DNA from: Microcebus murinus
Taxonomy: Eukaryota > Chordata > Mammalia > Primates > Cheirogaleidae
NCBI RefSeq assembly: GCF_040939455.1
Contig: NC_134106.1
Location: forward strand, 86,311,001-86,375,000
Direction of reading: 5' to 3'
DNA length: 64,000 nt
Part shown: positions 31,617-45,186 of the stretch, in pieces
How positions within the stretch are numbered: the stretch's first letter is position 1
How the letters are laid out: each line of letters starts with the position of its first letter
The notes under the pieces: generated by a model
The model's database searches: none
What the model was told of the DNA's origin: nothing
What the model saw: only the letters and a program-made list of their open reading frames with translations
Translations under genes and position numbers: made by a program

Positions 31617-34600
31617 AGTTTGTTATTATCTTGGCCTGGGAAAGTGGAAGGAGGAAGAAACACTTCTGAACACACAATTGCCTCGAGAGAGACTGAGCTC
31701 ACCTGAAAGACTGTTTTCAATCAAAATTGAGTACTGTGCATGATCTCAAATGGGAACTTTCAGGCATTCTTCTCCCATCCTGCCTCCACCCACCCTGTGG
31801 ATGGACAGGACCATCCTGCACAGTGGGGTTCCAGACAAGGGGACAGAGTTCTAGGAGATAAAGCCTCCAAATGTTCTTATATGTCTTGGTCCTTAAATGT
31901 GTATGTATTAATTTATATGGAAAAAAAATCCAAAACGTTTTGTTTTGGTGGTAAGATCATGAATGAGTCCTTTTACTCATTTTTTAAATTTGCTTTTTAA
32001 AAATTAGATGTAAATTTTATACCAAGCATGTATAGTTTTTCTCATTCAAAACAAAACAAACTATAAGACTATGTCCACTCGAACGAATTGGGAACAAAGC
32101 TCCCTCCCTTGGTCCCTTCCTCAAGGTGCCTGGGCTCTGTGCTCCATCTTCTGCTCCTGCAGTCACATCTAGACCATAGGAACTCCTCGAGCTATGTTTT
32201 GGAGACAGCTGGACAGCTGACAGTGGAGAGGGTAGCAGGAGAGGTGACACAGCACCCCCTGAGGCTGGTGAGAAGGAAGCCTACCACCAGAGTCCTTGCA
32301 CATACTTCTCTTGGCTGCACCTGCCCTGCCCTGCCCTGCCCTGTTGTGGCCCTGACCGGGCACAGGTGGAAGCCCCATGCACGGTGGTGGAAAGTCCTCC
32401 TCCAGCACCCAGCTCCTCCCTGGCAGCAGAGTCCCTGCTCCCCACCACCCTGGCTCCCACACAGCCCAGCTTCCATCACTGCCCCCAAATTCTTGGCAGG
32501 GGTCCTGGTCCCCTACCATGACGTTGGCGAGTGGCCGATCTGAGGACCTACTTTACACCCAGGGGCCAATAGCTGATTAGTTAATGCACAACCACTCTAT
32601 GACCTTCCTAGGGGACACTGGAAAATTTTTTTCCATGTTACCGGACTTGCCCGACCCAGTGAGATAAAAGAAACTGGCACAGTTTGAGCCTCTACACACC
32701 GTGCTCTCTGCCATTCAGTTCCTGCAAATAGAGATCTGCCAGATCACTTTTTAGGGTGGGCGTTATTGCCCCCAGATTACACACACAGAGACTTAGGCTT
32801 AGGGGGCTCAACCACAAAACCCCAGACAAAACCTTTGTCTGAAACCACCAGTGAGGATGTGGAAGGCTGGAACTGGGTTCCAGTTCCTCTGGGGTGTCTC
32901 CACGGCTCCCTTGCAAGCTGACCAGCCTGGCCCTGTGCGCTCTGCAGCGGGGTGCGGGCAGCACGGGACCTGAGCCGCAAGACTGGGTGTGCCCACCCTC
33001 CTGAGCTTGTTTCTGAGGACGCATCGTCATCACAGCCAGCAGTTAATATCCACTCAAGTGCGACAGGATTTTATAGATATCTAAATGTTGGGTAATTTAC
33101 ATGGAGAAAAACTAATTTGATAAAATACTTAGAGATTCTGTGTGATCTAATTTCTGTAAGTATTCGGGCCATTACTTTTGTCTGCGAGGGTAATCACTGC
33201 AGCTGAATATTTTTGCTCTTTCTTGCTCGGCATGATTTATTTATTTACTTTTCTTTGGGGTTTAATCACATCTTTGGCATTAAATAGGCTCAGACTCTCT
33301 CTCAAAAGACATAGCTTATAATATCATGGGGATATTAAATTTAATCATCTTTGGCAATTATTCGATGCTATCCTGGAAAATTAGCTTCGAGCAGATGCAA
33401 ACGCGTGGAGTCCTGAGCCTTTATTTACATTTTATTTGTGAGGAACAGGAGCTGAGACCCTGCAATGCGACCTACCCCTACCGGGCTTCACCAGGGTGCG
33501 GTAACAATCTATCCTGGGCTGGGTCTCCCTCCTGGTAACTGAATTGCAGGGAATTCATGTGGAGCCTCCAAAATCTGTTCTTCAGTGACTGCTCTTTGGA
33601 GACCATTCATATTTCTCTTTTAATTATTGTAAAAAGTGAAATCAATCTTTTCTGGAATGGGAAGCTCTAGAGGCTGCTGTTCTATATTCTGTGGATGTTC
33701 CACAGTCCTGACCGCTTCCTCAGAAAAAGCAGCCCACACCTTCACTTTTCATGTGGATTGAAGATGGAATAAAGAAGTTGACATTTTCAGAGCAGGAGCA
33801 AGAAGTCCATCTCACAAATCATATATTTCTCTATGTGGACCATGAAAACACCGCTGAACGCAGTTAATGAACCTGAAAAGTGAGCATTTTGTTTCCTCGA
33901 TCTTAGAAGAAATCCCATCCCCAGATCGAGATGACGTTTCTCATGTTTGGACCATTTACGGTTTTCCCTCCGTCTCCCTTTTAAAGAATCTTTATGTGTA
34001 CAAGTATTAAATGTGCTCTTTGTGAATAAGAGGAGGAAGAAAGAAAACGGTTTTTCCTAAAGTACCCAGAAGGCACAAGTTTCAAACAATAGGATTTTTA
34101 ACCAGAGATATCCTAGGAGCCCATGCTGGGGAGGGGGCTGCCTTTTCCTGCTGAGCTAATTGCAGGCTGGCCCTGGGGCAGGTAGAACAAGGGACTCACA
34201 CTTCGTCCTCAGCTGGGCCTGCTAGTGCAGGCAGTGGCAGCACATTGAGTTAGCAGAAGGCCAAGAGGGGGACAGGCTGCCTTTCTCTCCATGTGTCTTC
34301 CTTTCCGCACTGGCCTCCTCTCTCCCTCACCCTCTTCTGCTGAACATGCCCCTGGGGGCTGCGCCTAGGTGTATTTTTAGTGTATGTTTTCCTTATAGCA
34401 GCCGGTTGTCTCCATAGGGTTCAGGGGCATTCATGGGGAGCACTTCTCTGCTTGTCCTGTTTAGGGAAACCTTTCAAAGAGATGTCTTCTCCCCCCAAAG
34501 GAAGCCCCCCTGGGTGTGTCTGCGCTGAGGAGCAGGCAGCTGTGGCCTTATTTCAGATGGTGCTTCTTTCTCTTGGTATCTGAGGCCAGAGGTGCAACCG

Positions 34601-34970
34601 AGGCCCTCTTCCTTCTTGATTTCATAAGCACCATGGGGTCTGATTAAATTGCTTTTCATGTTTATTCCTATCAATGTCGCCAGACTTCCATAATCCAGGC
34701 CCTCGCTTTTGAGAAGTTGCTTTCCTTATCTGTCAGGCTTTTATGGAACACAAGGAATTTATGCAGCTTTCAATAAAATCTCTGGATCATACTAGTGCAA
34801 GAATGTTGCCAGGAACATGTCATCAGAACTTCAGCGTTTCCCTGTTTGGACCTGTTCTTCATTTGTTCAGAATAAACGAGCAAACTGAGGCATCGGGCTG
34901 ACCCACCCATCTGACCAGTGTTTGTCCCCTCTGTGCTCTAGCGGCTGTTGGCTGGGTCCACACTCTCCCA
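31617..34970. other. unique, repeat-poor stretch
   Basis: A (CTGCC)n run of about 4.5 units lies at 32321-32343. A weak MIR-like (minus) signal is at about 32740-32900 ('gcccccagattacacac'). AT-rich blocks at 33060-33340 and 33540-34090 have the even, low-CpG look of conserved non-coding DNA, but this cannot be tested here. Open frames up to 151 codons (32088-32543 +) show no domain. Confidence 0.4.
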
Positions 34971-35006
34971 TGTGTGCTGTGTGTGTGTGTGTGTGTAAGT
35001 GTGTGT
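34971..35006 (+). repeat. (TG)n microsatellite
   Basis: A TG dinucleotide tract with two interruptions and a pure core of nine units at 34979-34996. Confidence 0.9.
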
Positions 35007-35029
35007 TACACGCCTGGGCAGTCTGGTTG

Positions 35030-35322
35030 GTGGCCACCAGCCTGCCCCTGTGGCTCTTGGGCCATTGAAATATGGCAAGAGTAAACTGAGATTTGCTGCA
35101 AATAGAAAATACACACTGGATTTCAAAGCCTAAGTATGAAAAAAAATTATAAAATATCTCGATTGTTTTCACAATTGATTACATGTTGGAATAATAATAT
35201 TTTGGATATAAAACATATTCTGAAAATTAATTTTACCTGTTTCTTTTTCCTTTTTAATGTTTTTACTAGAAAACTTAAAATTACATCTGTGGCTTGTATT
35301 ATATTTCTACTGGACAGCACTG
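35030..35322 (+). mobile_element. MER33-like hAT-Charlie fossil (copy 1)
   Basis: 'aaatagaaaatacacactgg', 'taagtatgaaaaaaaattat', 'cacaattgattacatgttgg' and 'aattttacctgtttcttttt' run in order to the terminal 'atttctactggacagcactg'. The same order recurs at 57.0-57.3 kb. It is a non-autonomous DNA transposon with no coding capacity. The family name is by recall. Confidence 0.6.
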
Positions 35323-35418
35323 GTAAACCCACTGCCTAAAATTCAAAATTTTAAGAGTCTGTGCATCTGATATTTTTTTCTATGACACCCAACACTTAAT
35401 CATACATATCATTTGGGG

Positions 35419-35609
35419 CAAGGGTCCTCAAACTTTTTAAACAGGGGGCCAGTTCACTGTCCCTCAGACCGTTGGAGGGCTGGACTATAGTTTAAAGAAA
35501 ATTATGCACAAATTCCTATGCACACTGCACATATCTTATTTTGAAGTAAAAATAAAAACGGCCCAAAACACTCGCAAGTGGCCCTCGGGCTGTAGTTTGA
35601 GGACGCCTG
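35419..35609 (+). mobile_element. hAT-type MITE with 8-bp target duplication
   Basis: 191-bp element with imperfect terminal inverted repeats: CAAGGGTCCTCAAAC at the left and GTTTGAGGACGCCTG at the right (one mismatch plus a terminal variant). It is flanked by a perfect 8-bp duplication ATTTGGGG at 35411-35418 and 35610-35617, the hallmark of hAT transposition. The interior has 'tgtccctcagaccgttggag' and 'cgcaagtggccctcgggctg' and no open frame, so it was moved in trans. The preserved duplication argues for a fairly recent date. Confidence 0.92.
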
Positions 35610-35617
35610 ATTTGGGG

Positions 35618-38374
35618 TCTAAATCAATCCAGTATGTTACTTAGATGTTCTTAAATTTTTCTGAGAGACAACAAAAGTAATATTAAATAATTGTATCCAC
35701 ACTACAAAAAGAGACTGTGCACAGCCTACTGCATATTTAGGATATGTGTCATTACTATAAATGAGATGTGGCTTAGTTTTGATATTAACTTCCCATCTCT
35801 CCGCACTAGACTTCTGACGGTTTTAGCCAGGCAGGAAAAAATACAGCTTCCTCTGTCCCCATTTCCTGCCATTTGTGTCTTGTGTGCCCACGCTGTTTTA
35901 TCCCACATCACTCTGCCTGGGAAAGCTTGCTTCCTCGTATCGGGACTCTGGATACTGGTTGCAGAGAGAGCTCTCAGTTTATCTGCAATTGCTCAATAGG
36001 AGGATTTAAATAGAACATCTTCGACAAATTTCTGTGACTATCTCCATTTCCCACAGCAGAGGCTCTAAGGAGGTTAACTCTGCCTGCGCCGCTGTCTGCA
36101 GAAGGCCCCTTTGGCGGTGGCGTCTCTCTGTTTAGCTGGTGAGTGTCCTGGTTCTCTCTGCTCCAAACGCCGCGATTTTTCCAGTGGCCCCTGCAGCTCT
36201 CTTGTCCTCGACTGCCCTGAGTTGCAGTCTCACGAGAAGTCTCACGTCCCATCCTGGCTTTTTCCTGTGTTTCACTAAGAAACATCTACCCCTGCCTGAT
36301 GGTCCCAAACAGCTGATCAAAATGTATATACAATAAAAACAACGCTCTTCCTACAGGGGAATTTCTCTACCTCCTTATACCCACTTAAGGGGCATCAAAG
36401 CCTACTCTGGCATCCTAGTGGTACTGGAATTGTATACAATGTGCAGAAAGAAGTATGCAGGGCATCTGTTCCAAAAGTTTCTTGGGTCAAACCAATATTT
36501 GGTATATCTTAATTTTAGAAATAACAACCTAAGAGGCATAGGGCAAGTTATATTCAAAAGTGTATTTTTCAGATTTAAATAAATAAAAAAGAAAGAAAAG
36601 AAAAGATTTAAAGGATGTAACAGGCTAAGACACCAACGTCTTTCTGCTTTCCTTATAATTGCTCCTCAAGAAAACGTTTGTGATTTTTCTAAATCCTTTT
36701 TTTGCGGAAGTGAGATCTCTGGATGAGGGTGCTTATGAAATGGATTACTTCTGGATGGCTTGAGAAGATGGAGACAAACTTCAGGGAAGAGATGCTTTGT
36801 GAATTATCCTCACAGACTAAAGTGCAGGTCTAGGACCTCGGGAGGCCTGATAATTCTTTAGCATCTTAGAGTCCCAGGTTGTATGTCCTTAAGGTGAACC
36901 CCTCTTGCTGGTTGAGAGTGGGGTTGATTTCCAGCTCAAGCCACTTCCTAACGGATTATGCAGCCCTGATCTTTTAAAAAGGTTTGTGGTACTTGTCAAA
37001 TAATCAGTGCTTAATAAATGGTCTCCAATATGTAGATAATGGAATGAAAGAATGAGAATGTATTCATTTCTTGGTGGTTTTAGTGTTGAACTTTAATCAC
37101 TGACAGTGATCACAGCTTTGAGCAGTAATCTCTAGTATTGGTTTTCCGACACTCCAAGAATTCTCCAACCATCCTAGATAATGTCCAGAAGTCCTTCAAA
37201 TTTAACTTTCATTCATTTTAATAAAAATAAACATAGATCACATAGCTTATAGAAAAGGGGGAAATTGCAACATTTTTTCCATATAGATAATGTCACTGGC
37301 TACATCAATGCTTTAAACCTGGGCACAATGTATTAAAACATTTATACTTTTGGGAAATCACAATTTTTCTTTTTTGGAATAAGCTTTGACTCACATGGTC
37401 TGATTTTCTAAGGCATCAAACAAATCAATTCTTAATTCTAAATGTTTTCTGGGACAAATATGGTAAAAGACAAAAATTCTCAAAATTTATTTTAGAGACA
37501 TTTCGATGAGCTCATTCTGGCTTCCTCAGAGTTTCTGCTGCACATAAGCAATAAAGCTAAGTGAGTGCTGCCTGTCCTAGGTGTGTGTCTAATACTAACA
37601 GGGAATGGGGCAGGAAGTGAGCCCCCTGCCCGTCACCTGGCCCCAGGTATTGAGTTTACTTGGAAAGACTCACCTTCGTTCGTTCGTTGTGCGGTCAGCT
37701 AATGGCCCTGGCATGCCAGGTCCTACCAGGTGTTTTCTTGGCAAAGAAGCAAATGGCTCCTTGGTGCAATGTTTCATTTCATGCTCATTCTAAGTCCTGG
37801 AAAGTGAAGAAAAACAAATTCATTTGCATCTTCTCAGTCAGAATGCATTGGTGGCGAAGGCTCCGCACAGTCCTCTCTGCAGGTGTGGGTCATCCGGGGG
37901 CAGAGTAGCCAGACCCCACAAGGAGCCCTGGCTGTGGGACTCTGGCGCCAGTCACAGGACACGCCGGGGCACTCTGGCGGTTCCCACCGTGCCCGGCTGC
38001 TCTGCCTTCTCAAGGTGCCACCTCGCCGTCCAGTGCCCGTTCACAGGGTGCATCCCATTCCAATTGATGCATTGGACCCAAAATAGCTGCTTAGAAGCTG
38101 CTGTGAGCATCTGCGAGGAAATGATGGCAATTCTTGGGGCGAGGTCCTCCACCTGGAGGCTTGGTCAGGACGTCCCATCCCATCTCCCCTCTTCTCTTCC
38201 CAGGAGCCTAGTCAGGACTGAGGCCTCGGGCAGGTCCCGGCACCTGCCTGGTCCACTGTAAGCGCCCAGTGGCCGTTCCTATTGCAGACACAGGCCAGCG
38301 CCCTGCGCAGGTGTCAGGGTCCTCATCGTGCTGCTGTTCCTGGGGAATAGCTCTGGTCTCCAAACACCAGGCAG
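35618..38374. other. unique intergenic stretch
   Basis: AT-rich until about 37.5 kb, then GC-richer. There is an A/G-rich simple tract at 36575-36606 and a weak L2/MIR tail at 36990-37050. Open frames of up to 145 codons (37824-38261 +) have no recognisable product. Confidence 0.4.
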
Positions 38375-38870
38375 AGCGTGGCTTAGAACCTTCCAGGGCT
38401 TCCCATCACACTCAGCAACCATCCCTGGCCCACAAGGGCTAATAACCTGTCTCCTATGTGCTTCCGTGCAGCCTTTTCGTCATCGTGCTCTGTGTGTGAC
38501 ACCTCACACCCAGCCAGCGTGTGCCACCTCAGGCTGGTGCGCTCTGTTCCCCCGCCTGGGACGCTCTTCCCAGCTCACCCTGGCTCCCTCAGGTGTCTGC
38601 TCAGACATCATCTCACAAAGCTTTCCCTGGCCCCTCTTTGTAAAATAGACTGTCCTCCCAACCCCCTATCCCACCATTGTCCTCCTTTTGCCTGGCTTTG
38701 TGTTCCCTTATGTCCCTACCTCCACCTGACAACTGAGGTGTTTATTCGTTCCTCTCCCCTCACCACACGCACGACCTGGGCATGTGAGGGCTTTGCCTGC
38801 CACAGTACTGCTGGGTCTGTGTCCCCATAGTGCCTGGCGTGTGAGAGATGCTAAGTCCATGTTAGATGTA
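38375..38870 (+). mobile_element. L2 LINE 3' portion
   Basis: 'ccttccagggcttcccatca', 'tgggacgctcttcccagctc', 'cagacatcatctcacaaagc' and 'atagtgcctggcgtgtgaga' follow the L2 ORF2 end and 3' UTR in plus orientation. The frames are broken. Confidence 0.75.
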
Positions 38871-40204
38871 ACTAACTACGTACCAGGTAACCGGGAGGTG
38901 AGACTGCGTTGGAAAGCAGAGGGGTCCTGGCCAAAGCTGTTACTAGGGGAAAACTGTCACGTTCACCCCCAGCTCGCACAAGACATCTCTACCTTTGTCG
39001 TGAGTCGAGCATCTCTCCACCTCACGGCCCACCTCAGGTGGACTCTGGGAGTCCCTCCTGCTGTTTCCTTGTCTCCTCATCACCACTGTTCTTCTCCTGG
39101 TGTCTAGTCTCATCCTGGCAGAACCCGAGGGACCTGCGGTCCATCTGTGCTGTGCTCGGCCCCCCGAGCCCTCCACGGGCTCACACCAGCCTCCCTCCAG
39201 CAAGGTGGGCGCTCCCAGGGCTTGTCATGTCAAAGCCGCCCTTGCCCAAGAGAGGAATGAGAGGGAGAAACTTTGGGAGCAAGAGGGATGAAAACTCCAT
39301 CTTGCCAAAGGAGGAGTGTGCGGGGTTCTTCTCTGGGTGGCCTTAGGCTGACATAGTTGCCCCCCTTCTCAATTGCAGCTCTGCGCCTAACTCGAATGCG
39401 CTGGGCACGCAACATCTGGAGACAAGGAGGAACTGCTGGAAACAGGCAGGGCTCAGTTCCAGGATGTCCTTCAGTGCTTTAGCCCAGAGAATCATGTTGT
39501 CCCTGGGGTATAAAACCCAGGGGGTGCTGCTTTTTGGGGACCCTCAGTTGCGGTGCAAGTGGGGCACTTTCAGATGAGACTCCACCTGCTCCCCCTCCCC
39601 CGGCTTTTCTGAGCTTTGGGAGACCGGCTGGTAGGAGTCCTGGGCTTCTGCCACCCCTGACGCTTGTCTGTAAGCAGTGCACCCGCTTCCCGTAACTTGC
39701 TGCGCTAGAGTGTGTTCGGTCTCACTGTGCTTGGGCAGGTTGGTCACCAGTGCACAGTGAGCCCGCTCCCCAGAGTGCTGCTCTAAAGGCCTTTGCAGGG
39801 GTAAGGATGCCACTCACCATGAGCGCAAGCCGTTTCTCTGGCTTGAAGTCTGAAGAGCAGGTCCCTCTCCCACCTGCCCACCCGAGTCACCTTTCTGAGC
39901 ATCCTCCATCTGCCTGGTGCCTACTTGTGGGCCCTGACCCCAAAGGGCACTGTGTGCACTGTCCATGGGACCATTCTGGGTTCTGGGTGCCAGGATTGGA
40001 AGGGCAAGCAGCCCCTTCCCTCATGACCAGACCTCCCCCCACCTCCCAGAGTCCCTGTGCCTCTCCTGCCACTGCTCTTCATTGAGACGCTCTGTTGCCA
40101 GAGACAGCCTGTGCAAGCAGAGCTTCCAAAGGAAGGAGGTGCCCATCCCTCCTCTCCCCAGGGGATCCTGGGCTCTTGTGCAAATTTGCCCACTCCCTCC
40201 CTAA
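38871..40204. other. unique GC-moderate stretch
   Basis: Several open frames of 80-145 codons overlap on both strands (for example 38909-39346 +). None shows a domain or signal peptide I can name. No repeat is recognised. Confidence 0.4.
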
Positions 40205-41035
40205 CATCTTTGCTTTTTATTTTAATTGGAGTATAATCTACGTAAAACAGAGCACACAGATATTAAAAGTGCGGTGATAGGAGTTTGTATAAACACATCC
40301 ACCTGCATAAGCTCCGCGCCAGTATAGACTTGGGACTTGTCCATCACCGGTGTTCCCTGTGCCCCCTCCCTGTCCCCACCCAACCCCGCTTCCATAACCA
40401 TAGCTTAGTTTTGCCTATTCTAGAGTGTCACACACCTGGAGTGGACAATAGGTGCTCTGGAGATCCGTCCACACCGCCTGTGTCTCAGCAGTGCTTGTTA
40501 TTGCCCAGCAGCGTCGGGCCGTATGCACACACCTGGTGTGTTTGTCCACTCACCTGTTGGTGGAGATCTGGTTCTTTGCTCTTTGTGAATAAAGCTGCTG
40601 TGAACGTTCTTGGATTAGTCTTTGAGTGGACACGTTTTCATTTCTATTACGTATATAGGAGAGGAATTGCTGATTCATGGGTAGATATATCATTAGTTAA
40701 GATATTGCTAAACTCTTTTTCAAAGTGCTTGTACCATTCTGAGTTTTTGCCAGAAATATAGAATAGTTCTGGCTGGTCTGCATCCTTGTTGACACTTTAT
40801 GTAGTTGGTCTTTTTAATATTGGCCATTTTAATGAGTGTGTAGTGGTGTCTCAGGGTAGTTATAATTTGCTCAGGTAGTTATAATTTGCCTTTCCACGAT
40901 GACTAATGATATTGACCACCTTTTTATGTGCTTATTAGACACTCATATATATTCTTTTGTGAAGTGTCTATTCAAGTCTTGTGCCCGTTTTAAAGAATTG
41001 GGTTCCCTATTTTATTATTATTGAAAGGAGGGCCA
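40205..41035 (-). mobile_element. old L1 3' UTR, minus orientation
   Basis: 'ttttaattggagtataatct', 'gaataaagctgctgtgaacg', 'gaggaattgctgattcatgg', 'gactaatgatattgaccacc' and 'tgtgcttattagacactcat' are in reverse-complement L1 3' UTR order. A small local duplication of about 19 bp ('ggtagttataatttgc' twice) lies at 40855-40889. Confidence 0.85.
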
Positions 41036-44000
41036 TTCTTTTTTGCCTATATGTGTTGCTGTAATTTTCTTCCAGTGTACGTCTTGCTATTTCATTTTCT
41101 GAGGCGTATCTTTTGTCACGTCTTTTTGGGAATCCCTGTGACAGCTCTAGTAGTGTCTGTTACGATTATTTAATTTTTATGGTGTTGTCCAGAATTTGCT
41201 CAATGGCAGACTCCTTGGAATTGGGGCTTTGGCTTCTCTTCTTCATGTCTCTTTTTCCCACCCCTAGGGCAGAGCCCAAAGCTCTCTCCTAATTGCTAAC
41301 ATTTTTTGTTTGATGGGTTGGCTTTTGTGCCAACTCTATAGCCAAGGTAACAGATCTTTGCTCTGTTTCCTATTGAATTATAAGCTGGCTTTGCATGGGT
41401 TGAGGACTGTCTTTTGTTAAGTACAGTATTCTAAAGATAATTGGTTCTCAAAAGTTGACATATGTTCCTTTGGTCCCTATGCCCCACTAGAGGGAGGGTC
41501 TTGTCCAAGGCTGATCTTGTGTGTCTTGTGTGCCCTGCACCATACCGAACACAGTCCTGGCACACAGTGACCCATTAGTTGTCCTTTGGATGCAATGAGT
41601 GAATATATTACAGAAGCAGCTGTGTGTTGCCCTCCTGAGACTAAAGGAAAGGCTCACAGCCAGGCTGGAACGTGGTTAACAGGGTGTAATATTATTTTTG
41701 AAATTTCCTTGTTGAAAGGAAGCACCTGAGAGAGAGAGAAAAAAAATTTGCCACGTTCCTGCTTTTCAGTCTCCTGGGTTTAATCTACCTCTCATCTTTG
41801 ATTAGAAATCAAGCATTTCCTCATATGTCTTTGATATTCCCCAGTTATCTTTTGAAATGAGTTTTTGAATGCTTAAGGTTTCTGAGGTTTTAGGCAAGAC
41901 ATTTGCAGATGTTCATTTCTGTTCCTACAACGTTCACTTGAGAGAATGTCATTATTCATAATAAGATCTAATTAGTCCTCTAACATCAATCTTCAGTGTC
42001 CCCCATAAATCTACGGCTTTCATACTTTAAGCTAGAGCCATTCGTTTTTCAAGAAAGGGACCAGAGTGGGTATTAATTTGATCTATGGTACTGGGAGAAC
42101 TATGTAAAGAGAAGCTGGGTCTCCATGTTTCCAGTGATGTAAATGACAGCATGGTGACTCAGATTATCCCTAATGGATCTTGGTGACAATGTCAGCTCTG
42201 TCCTTGACTCTGACATTTACAGTAAAATAATTGCCATCTAATAAATATTATGCACCTGAGAGCAGATTACCGAGCTGAAGGGCAAAGCTGTCTTCGGATT
42301 CCTGTGACATCTCTCCCACTGAACTCTGGAGAGCCACTTCCGGTGGTTGAGCCTGGGCCCTTTGTGGCCAGTCAGCCATGGAAGGAGGACAGATAACATC
42401 AAACCTGCAGGCTTTCGGGGCCTCCTGTTATCTGGTTCCCTTCCTAAGCAGAATGCACCCGACGGCGGGGAGAGGGGCCTGGCGCGCCGCCGTGGGCACT
42501 GCCTCTCCGCGTGCAGCCTGCGGTGGCTACTCGTGTCCCTGTGCACCTTCCTGTCTGGGTCTGTCTGGCTGCTTCTTGGCACGGCCCCAGCATCATTCCA
42601 CTTCTAAGCAAGACTTTGATAGCGTTTCAAGGAAGACGATAACGATCTGCTTCAGTAGTTACTCATTATGTTTATTAAGTGCTCATGCGGCAAGGAGGGG
42701 CCTTTGCAGCTGTGGGGGGAATTCTCCTCCTGCCTAAACTTAGAGTTTTGGGGTCCTTGGGGGCACCCTGGCCAGCCAGGTGGCCAGGAAAGCTGCAGCT
42801 TGCCCACGTGGAGGCCACTAGCCCACTCTGCCCTACAGTGCCGGTGGCTCCACCGCCCGCGGCAGGCATAGGCAGCCACGAAAAGCCCACCTGCATTCGA
42901 GCTGAGCAGCGCCCAGCTGCAGACCCCCTCGCTGTGCGGGCCAAACGGCCGAGCGTCCTCTGCAGTGTGATGGGGGCTGGGCGCATCTGATGTGAAGCAG
43001 GCTTTAAAATTGTGTTCCGCTTGCTGCCTTTCTGCAGTACAGGGACTTACCCCTAAAATGATGCCTGGCTGCCCCTAGGGAAGGTGTCGGTGGTCTGAGA
43101 CCCCTTCCCTGAGGTATTTACAGCCCCTGGACTGCAAAGAGAAGATTATGCTGCCCCAGAGGCATTTGCATACATGTGACACTTACTTAATGATTTGGGC
43201 CCTATCTGACCCAGGGCCTTACCTCACCATTTTCATGACTTGGTCTGTTAAAGACGCTGACCTGTCATAAAGGAATGTCCCGTCAGGAGTTGGGAAGGAT
43301 GGTTCTTACAGACCTGAAACTGTGATGCCCACTTCAGGCCTCTGAAGGGTCAGAGGGTGGAATTCACTGGGGTGCCTGGGGGAGGGGAGAAGAGCCACGC
43401 AGTCTCCAAGGCGGGGCTCTCGTGGGCAGAAGGAGGACCCCACAGGAAGCCAATGGGGGTGGCGAGTCGGGGCAGGAGACTGGAAAAGTGGGGTCTCATT
43501 TGGGGTCCCTGTCACCTCTGCTGACAGTACGGTGGTGCACACGGACAATGAGGAAGAATTCGCTCTCGCAGGTGGGGGTGCAGGAGGCAGGCAGGACGCA
43601 GGCTGGCGAGCACCCAGGGGCCCGGGGTACATGGTGGCCATGGAGGGAGGAGACAGTGAGGAGGTGGACAGCTGGGGATGAAGGACCTCTCCATCTCCTG
43701 GGCTGGGGAAGGGAAGATAGGAGACCTTCAACCACAGCTTAGGTTTCCCAGCAGCTTCACTCAAGCTGTAGTTCAGGAAACAGAGGCCACTCTACCGTTC
43801 TAAGGAACCAGGAGTCCACAGCATCACTAGATGGCCCAGAGAAGGGCAAGTTAGGTGTCACCCTTGAACTATCACTGTCAAGGTCAGACAGTGCAGCTGC
43901 TGCCAACCCCAGCGACCATGCCTCCCCAGAGCTGCAGTGGGGACCTCTGCCCACGGGGCCACCCACACCTGCAGAAGGTAAGCTGACCTGAGCTGTGCCC

Positions 44001-45170
44001 AGACAGGGGACGTGGAAGAGCCTGGATGCAGCCGTGACCCCAGGCCAGCAGGGTAGGGAAGGGGGTTCCAGACTAGAGCCACTGTGCCTGGGAGTGTCAC
44101 AGCACAGGTTGCATTCTGCTGCCCACAGCCTGAGTGTGGCACTGTGTCCGGCTCTGGCTGTTAGGACTGGCCGGGGCCCTTGGACTCTGATCCTCCTCCC
44201 CAGACTGCTCCTTGACCTCTGGAGTCCCCCGTCTCACAAGGGCTGACTTCCAGCCTCGACTTAAACATTTTGATAGCATGTCTCTTTCAGGCATGCTGAG
44301 TAAATCCTCAGGATATTTTGCAGCTACAGCTGATTGACAATGGGGAATTTAATACATGTATTAAGAAACTGAAAATGCAGAAACATAAGGAAAAGAGCTC
44401 TTGTAACCGAATGCACGTGTCTCCTGGGCTCGGTCTCCTGGATCTGTTCGTCTAGCTACAGGATGGGTTGGTTACGCGTTGCATGAATGTGCCTTTGGAG
44501 CAAGCGGAAGACGGAACTGAACGTTGACCGAGCTACACGCTCATGCCCCCATTTCCCGTTTTACTACACGGGGAGCGGGGGGAATTGGGACCAGCAGAGC
44601 TGCCTTTCCCCTCCACCTCTCCACCTCTGCTTGTGTCTCTCCATAGCCTTTTAAGAACCCTGTGAATAAATAAGACTCAATTTTCTGAATTATAAAGATC
44701 TAATAAAATTAGCCTCAGTGCTGCAAGACAGTAGAATTGGACTTGTCTTTTGAGTGAAGGCTGCTGTCCCCCAGGATGGCCTCACTGAGCACACGTGGGA
44801 GAACAAGGGCTGGGCAGCAGCCTCTGGATGACCCATCCACCATCTTGGCCTCAGTTTCCCCATGTTTTCTCATTGGGCCTTTATCAACTGTGTCACATTT
44901 TGTGATTATCCCTGAGATTAAAAGTTCATTTATAAATGTAATGCATATATATATCTCTATATCCATAGTTAATTCACATGCTCATTGTCGAAAATTTGGA
45001 AAAGGCCAAAAAAGAAGAATGAGATCATTCATAGTGCCCCAAGGAAGTCAGTATTGATATTTTTAGGTTACAGGAAGTCCTTCTAGTAACACGGCTTTTC
45101 AAACTTGCTCCATTTCTATGACGAACTAGGCATAAAGAAACCATTTGTCCTCTGTTCAAATAACAGAGGA

Positions 45171-45186
45171 TATATATATATATATA
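45171..45186 (+). repeat. (TA)n microsatellite
   Basis: Eight TA units followed by a T-rich run. Confidence 0.85.
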
